Shown piece by piece: positions 59,202-64,000 of a stretch of 64,000 bases of DNA (its first letter is position 1; each line of letters starts with the position of its first letter). The notes under the pieces are model-generated. The model did no database searches, was not told the DNA's origin, and worked only from the letters and a program-made list of their open reading frames with translations. A program made the position numbers and the translations under genes. Origin of the DNA: Brassica napus (taxonomy: Eukaryota > Streptophyta > Magnoliopsida > Brassicales > Brassicaceae); the NCBI RefSeq assembly GCF_020379485.1, contig NC_063436.1, positions 24,302,423 to 24,366,422 of the forward strand. The letters run 5' to 3'.

Positions 59202-60474
59202 GGGAGATAGAGCGAAATGTGAGGAAGTCACTTCGAGGGAAATTTGATAAAAGCCCATGATAGTGATAGATATCTTGTTATGATAATAACACGAACTTGG
59301 ATATATATATACACATTATATAATTGGGCTGAAAGATGGAAACTTTTGACCCACCATAAAATTTTGTATTGTTTTTCGTTTCATTACTCTTCACAAACAT
59401 TTCATTACTACTAGATTTTTTAACCGCGCTACGCGCGGATAAGATATTATATGTATTTCTCAATTCTAAAAAATAATGTATAATATTGTATTATATTATT
59501 TAAAAAATATAAAATATGACTACATAACATAAATATATTTTTTAAATTTTCTTTGTGGAAATCATTATGTTGTTTGATTGTTGTACTTGATTCAAATATT
59601 TGCATAGATATTTGTGATAGATGAATAACTATATTTTTATTATCAGTAAATAATATATATTTATTATATAATATAAGAAAAATAAAATTATTTACTTTTT
59701 AAACAAACTTGTCTCATGTTGGGGACTCGGTTATAGACATATCATATACGAATGAGACATTTTTACAGTTATCAATCTTCTTAACATTGAAAAAACAAAT
59801 CTACATATCAAAACAATATCTCATACGATCTATTTGTGGAATAATTACTCTGAAGAAATTGAATTTAGGCATCAAAAAGGACTGAAAATGTATGTGCATA
59901 TATGTTATCTAAGTCTGCTTCACAAAGTACTATTCATAGTTCATATATCATTAATGTCCATCCTATTTTTTTGTCCACCATTTCTTAAACATCTTGAAAT
60001 AACTGATGCTAATTAATAATAAACTTTTTGCTGGAAAAAAATCAAATTTGTCTAATTATCGCTTAAATATTTTATTAATATGGTCTAAGAAGCTTTTAAG
60101 TGATATCATAGTTTAATTTATTAGTTTTTTTGTTAATTTTTAGAGGTTTTTGTATTTAAGATTTTTTTCCATATTAAGCTTCTATTTCTTTCACAGAATT
60201 GATATCATAAAAATTACCATCAAATCAGTTTTACTTATTTATTATTTTGTTTTAACAAAAATACACTTTTAAATAATTTAATTTAAAATAAAATTATATA
60301 TTAATTTGCTGTATTTTAACAATTTCATTGATTTAATTAATTTGCTTTGGTGGATAACTGAAAAAGTTTTCATATGAATCGGGGAAAGTAAATTTATGTT
60401 GTTATATTATATTTATTTTGTGTATATAGAATCTATATATAATTCTAGTGTAATAAAGAAAGAACATTATTTTT

Positions 60475-61055
60475 TTGTAACTTCAAAAAGATACATTATT
60501 ACAATTTAAAATGAATCAAAATTGAAGAAAATGGTAATTAAATATTTGTAAATCTAATTGTTTAGTTGGATTCTCATGAAAAAAAAATCGATTGGTTAAA
60601 CAAATGTTTCAAAATTTGTTGTGGTATTGTTTTGTCTATAAATTATAAAATTTATTGAATTAATATATTTAATTATTGCATCCTTAAATAATATTTTATT
60701 AAGACATTAGAAAAATATGTTTTGAGTTGTTTTGTCAAATTGTACAAAAATCTATGCTTTTTCATATTTGTAACTTCAAAAAGATACATTATGATAATTT
60801 GAAATTAATCAAAATTGAATAAAATGGTAATTAAATATTTGTAAATCTAATTATTTTTTTATCTTGTTTAGTTGGATTCTCATGAAAAAAAATCGATAGG
60901 TTAAACAAATGTTTCAAAATTTGTTGTGTTATTGTTTTGTCTATAAATTACAAAATTTATTGAATTAATATATTTAATTATTGCATCCTTAAATAATATT
61001 TTATTAAGACATTAGAGAAGTATGTTATGAGTTGTTTTGTCAAAATTTTACAAAA
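60475..61055. repeat. Tandem duplication, about 293-bp period
   Basis: Copies start near 60475 and 60768 with TTGTAACTTCAAAAAGATAC. They share GGTAATTAAATATTTGTAAA and the TTGGATTCTCATGAAAAAAA region, with small differences, including an extra TTTTTTATCTTG in the second copy. They lie inside the Helitron. Confidence 0.85.
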
Positions 61056-61990
61056 ATCTATGTTTTTTCATATTTGTCACGAAAATTTATATGTTAAACT
61101 TACTTTTACAAAATTCTTAACTTTGTCACGAAAACAAAAATCTATGCTTTTTCATACTTGTCAACGTTCTCACACTTTCTAAGAATATATTAGCTTAGTC
61201 ACTTACTTATTTTTTTTTACAAAATAAAGTATCGGAGTCTTGAAAGTTGAATTCATATTATTGTAAATGTACATAAGAGTTTGTGATTATATACTTAGTG
61301 GTTCTTGTATATGTGTTCAAGAAAGTTTCAATGGCTTAGTGGTAACTGTCCTATATATATATCATACTAACCCGGGTTCGATTCTCACCTTCGCATTGTT
61401 TTTTTATTTTTTACGAAAAAAAAGAGATGACATGGCAATTTCGGGTTCTCTGATTGGTTGATTTTTCTATCCTATGTGGACACCCTCTCCATGGCTTATA
61501 TCCCCCTTTTAGTATAGTATAGATCTATGTTTTTTCATATTTGTCACGAAAATTTATATGTTAAACTTACTTTTACAAAATTCTTAACTTTGTCACGAAA
61601 ACAAAAATCTATGCTTTTTCATACTTGTCAACGTTCTCACACTTTCTAAGAATATATTAGCTTAGTCACTTACTTATTTTTTTTTACAAAATAAAGTATC
61701 GGAGTCTTGAAAGTTGAATTCATATTATTGTAAATGTACATAAGAGTTTGTGATTATATACTTAGTGGTTCTTGTATATGTGTCCAAGAAAGTTTCAATG
61801 GCTTAGTGGTAACTGTCCTATATATATATCATACTAACCCGGGTTCGATTCTCACCTTCGCATTGTTTTTTTATTTTTTACGAAAAAAAATGAGATGACA
61901 TGGCAATTTCGGGTTCTCTGATTGGTTGATTTTTCTATCCTATGTGGACACCCTCTCCATGGCTTATATCCCCCTTTTAGTATAGTATAG
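61056..61990 (-). repeat. Tandem duplication of the Helitron 5' region, 467-bp period
   Basis: Copy 1 is 61056-61522 and copy 2 is 61523-61990; they differ by only a few bases. Each ends, on the plus strand, with the Helitron 5' terminus in reverse. Each holds a tRNA-like pair of boxes (TGGCTTAGTGG and GGGTTCGATTCTC, for example 61332-61385). Confidence 0.93.
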
Positions 61991-62298
61991 ATTGTTTTCA
62001 TTATTCTATAAAATAATGCTAGACCTAGATGTTCAGGTATCCATTAGGATTCATATTCGGTATTGTGTTTTCAGGATTTTGGTTCAATCTCCTAGGCTCT
62101 ATTAGAGTTTTATATATGTTCTGTATAGATTTTGTCTTTGTATAAGATTCATTTTGAATCCTGAATCCAATTTTATTTTAATTTGGGTTTGGCTATTAAG
62201 ATAATTTTATATATAACATCAGAATAAACATGAAACTGAGTATTTTTATTTATTTATTTAGGTTTTAAATACTATTTTCATGTATTAATTTGGATCTT

Positions 62299-62640
62299 TT
62301 TTTTGTCGAGGATTTATTTAGATATTACAATTATGAGAAAGATTACAAAGACGATTCGATAACCGACAATACTACCTGCCTTATTAGGATCTACACCTAA
62401 CCGCATAATTTGAGCCGTCCTATGAAGATCACGCCTGACCGGATTTACTTGCACCATGTTGAAAAACTCTTGTAAGCCTTTCTTCCGTAATCGCATAATT
62501 GTTGAATAAATCGCTTGCTCCGGGAATTGAAACCTGGATTTCCTGTGCAATCTGCAAGAAATTGCATAGTCTGGGATTTGAACCCCAGAACTGGGTGTAG
62601 AAGCTTTTAAACCTTAACCAATAGGCTACGGTGCTTCCAC
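62299..62640 (-). mobile_element. tRNA-derived SINE, about 340 bp
   Basis: On the minus strand it starts GTGGAAGCACCGTAGCCTATTGG with an A-box-like segment (TAGCCTATTGGTTAAGG) and a B-box (GGGTTCAAATCCC). It ends in a run of A (T on the plus strand). A 13-bp target duplication TAATTTGGATCTT flanks it (62286-62298 and 62641-62653). This matches Brassicaceae SB-type SINEs, which are transcribed by RNA polymerase III and moved by LINE machinery. Confidence 0.9.
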
Positions 62641-62940
62641 TAATTTGGATCTTCAGATTCAACTTTTTAGATTATTTTGGTCTCGGATTTCCGTTTGAAT
62701 TCATGTTGGATTTGGATAATACATATAACTCAAAATATCATCTTAGATTCGAATATTTTTTTTTAAATCAGATATGAATTGAGTTTTCTTTTTGTTTCGG
62801 GTTCGGTCTAGATCTCGGATTCAAATATAAAATATTTAGAATCACGTAGCTATAAACTATAAACTTGTCAACAATTCGCTCACATGAAATCATAAGAGTC
62901 AAGAGTTCTACGGAATTCTTCATAATCACAGGTTCTAAGA

Positions 62941-63075
62941 GCATGAGCATTGGTGAATCCCACTTTGGATTTCACCAAATTTTTTTAATATTTTTTTGTG
63001 GGCCCATGAGCAGTTATGAACCCGAATTTATTGTTTTCTGCATTAGTGAACCCGAAGAAAGAGTTCATAGGAATA
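62941..63075. mobile_element. MITE fragment, Harbinger-like
   Basis: GAGCATGAGCATTGGTGAAT opens a stretch with TGAACCCGAA motifs typical of Brassicaceae Harbinger-like MITEs. No matching inverted end is found within the next few hundred bases, so it is truncated or diverged. Confidence 0.45.
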
Positions 63076-63478
63076 AAATAATAATATTTTTTTAAATTAA
63101 AAATTATTGAGAATACATGAATAAAATATAAAAATGTATTATAAAATTGATGAAATCATTTAGAGTTTTGGAGTTTAAGTTTGTAGTTTCAAGATATGTT
63201 TTAATATTTTGGTTTGTGTTTTCAAATGTAGAAAAGCTATGTTTTAAAATTTTATGTTGTTTCTTAACTTAAATTCAATTCATAGAAACATTTTGTTCGA
63301 TGATCAGTCTACGCATTCAACAAAGGAATTAAGTTCGAGAATGTTTAACTTAGCATAAAAGTTCACATAGAAAAACCATTCAAGTTTTACAAACCGAAAT
63401 ACATAAGTTGATAAGTTGCTAATGAAACAAAAAAAAACAAGTTAAGATGATAGAGAGGAAAGACCGCAAAAGAACCAT

Positions 63479-64000
63479 CTAATTTCGTGAGGTAGAAGCA
63501 ATGCTACCTGTAGAAGAAGAGAACACAAGTTAAAACAGTAGCAAAGTAGTAACATTGAAGATATAGACAACACAAACAAGTCAAATGAGAAGACTTACCA
63601 TCGATTCTGCTGAAGTGGTTGATCAGTAGTTCAGCACACTCCTTCCTTTCCGGACATACACACAGTAATGGAGTTGTCGTCCCGTCTCCAACCACGTTGA
63701 ACACAAACAAATCTCCGTTGGTGCATCTGTTATCACGACAGAACTTTCTCCACCCTCTGCTGATGTAATATGCGCCGTCTGATTCGCTAAATCCGAAGCG
63801 CGCAGTCCATGACTTTCCCTCCTTGTTGACAAGTTTGACCTCTTTGCATTGTTGGTTCAAAGCACCACACCTCATAGCTTCCACATGAAGAAACTACAAA
63901 CACATACATAACATCAGCCAAGAAGCAGTACTAGAAACAAATAAATAACTAAATTTTACTCACCATTTTGTCGTCCTTTTGATTTGTAGCAGTAACCTCA
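63479..64000 (-). CDS. B3-domain protein (REM-like), 3' part only
   Basis: Three exon segments are visible: up to 63964 (ending TATNQKDDKM), 63893-63599 and 63507-63479; the introns are GT-AG. The middle exon reads FLHVEAMRCGALNQQCKEVK and carries a C-terminal-type B3 domain: KSWTARFGFSESDGAYYISR, then GWRKFCRDNRCTNGDLFVFN. The spacing matches REM (reproductive meristem) B3 proteins, plant DNA-binding factors often with several B3 domains. The protein ends RIDGSIASTSRN. The 5' part, with the start and probably more B3 domains, lies beyond the window. No frame break is seen. Confidence 0.8.

Larger units (their letters stand above)
59411..61991 (-). mobile_element. Helitron, minus strand, with duplicated 5' region
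   Basis: The 3' end on the minus strand has a strong hairpin (CCGCGC-GTA-GCGCGG, about 59424-59438), then CTAG before T at 59410. The outer 5' end, TCTATACTATACTAAAAGGG, begins at 61991; a second identical 5' end begins at 61523. The inside is AT-rich, with further tandem repeats and no helicase gene, so it is non-autonomous. Confidence 0.75.

Noticed and set aside
62560..62640. Possible tRNA gene (GGGTTCAAATCCC box)
   Set aside because: No complete cloverleaf; the A and B boxes belong to a SINE with target duplications and a tail.
1..64000. CRISPR arrays, bacterial operons or organelle insertions
   Set aside because: The window is plant nuclear DNA with introns and plant TEs; no regular spacer arrays or organellar genes were seen.

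Overview
The window is nuclear DNA from a Brassicaceae plant, most likely Brassica, Raphanus or a close relative. It is AT-rich, has short GT-AG introns, and carries Brassicaceae-type Helitrons, MITEs, SINEs and LINEs. Its genes fall in the same order as an Arabidopsis thaliana chromosome 4 segment: CYP707A1 (At4g19230), SCD6-like (At4g19360), fatty-alcohol oxidase (At4g19380), MIR168a (At4g19395) and a PPR gene resembling At4g19440. These assignments come from remembered family sequences and gene order, not from a search.

Layout. 1-3.9 kb: upstream DNA and a complete seven-exon CYP707A1 gene (ABA 8'-hydroxylase, 467 aa). 4.25-5.63 kb: two abutting MITEs. 5.6-11 kb: intergenic DNA with small repeats. 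11.2-21.5 kb: a decayed SCD6/LSM14-like pseudogene whose introns hold a complete Ty1/copia element with LTRs that read as identical and an uninterrupted polyprotein, plus a 5'-truncated LINE. 22.9-24.4 kb: the intact sister SCD6-like gene, 368 aa. 25.9-33.5 kb: a Helitron, then a fatty-alcohol oxidase gene on the minus strand with a 4.2-kb TE-filled first intron and a C-terminal frameshift. 34-42.5 kb: relics, namely gene-like exons between Helitron-like ends, an NRPB12 fragment, a two-level minisatellite, a long perfect hairpin and a PIF/Harbinger transposase remnant.

44.7 kb: the MIR168a hairpin. 45.9-51.5 kb: a full-length LINE with two open ORFs and 15-bp target duplications. 52.8-54.5 kb: a Helitron. 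55.3-57.8 kb: a small unidentified gene with a partial tandem copy of its upstream DNA. 58.2-59.2 kb: a PPR pseudogene. 59.4-62.0 kb: another Helitron. 62.3 kb: a SINE. 63.5-64 kb: the 3' end of a B3-domain (REM-like) gene that runs off the window.

Host functions touch ABA catabolism, small-RNA feedback on AGO1, mRNA-granule biology and lipid oxidation. They are an ancestral neighbourhood, not a cluster acting together. I found no new multigene system. The most unusual signals are two unrelated Helitrons that both carry a tandem duplication of about 466 bp beginning exactly at the 5' terminus, the two-level minisatellite, and the two very young retroelements.
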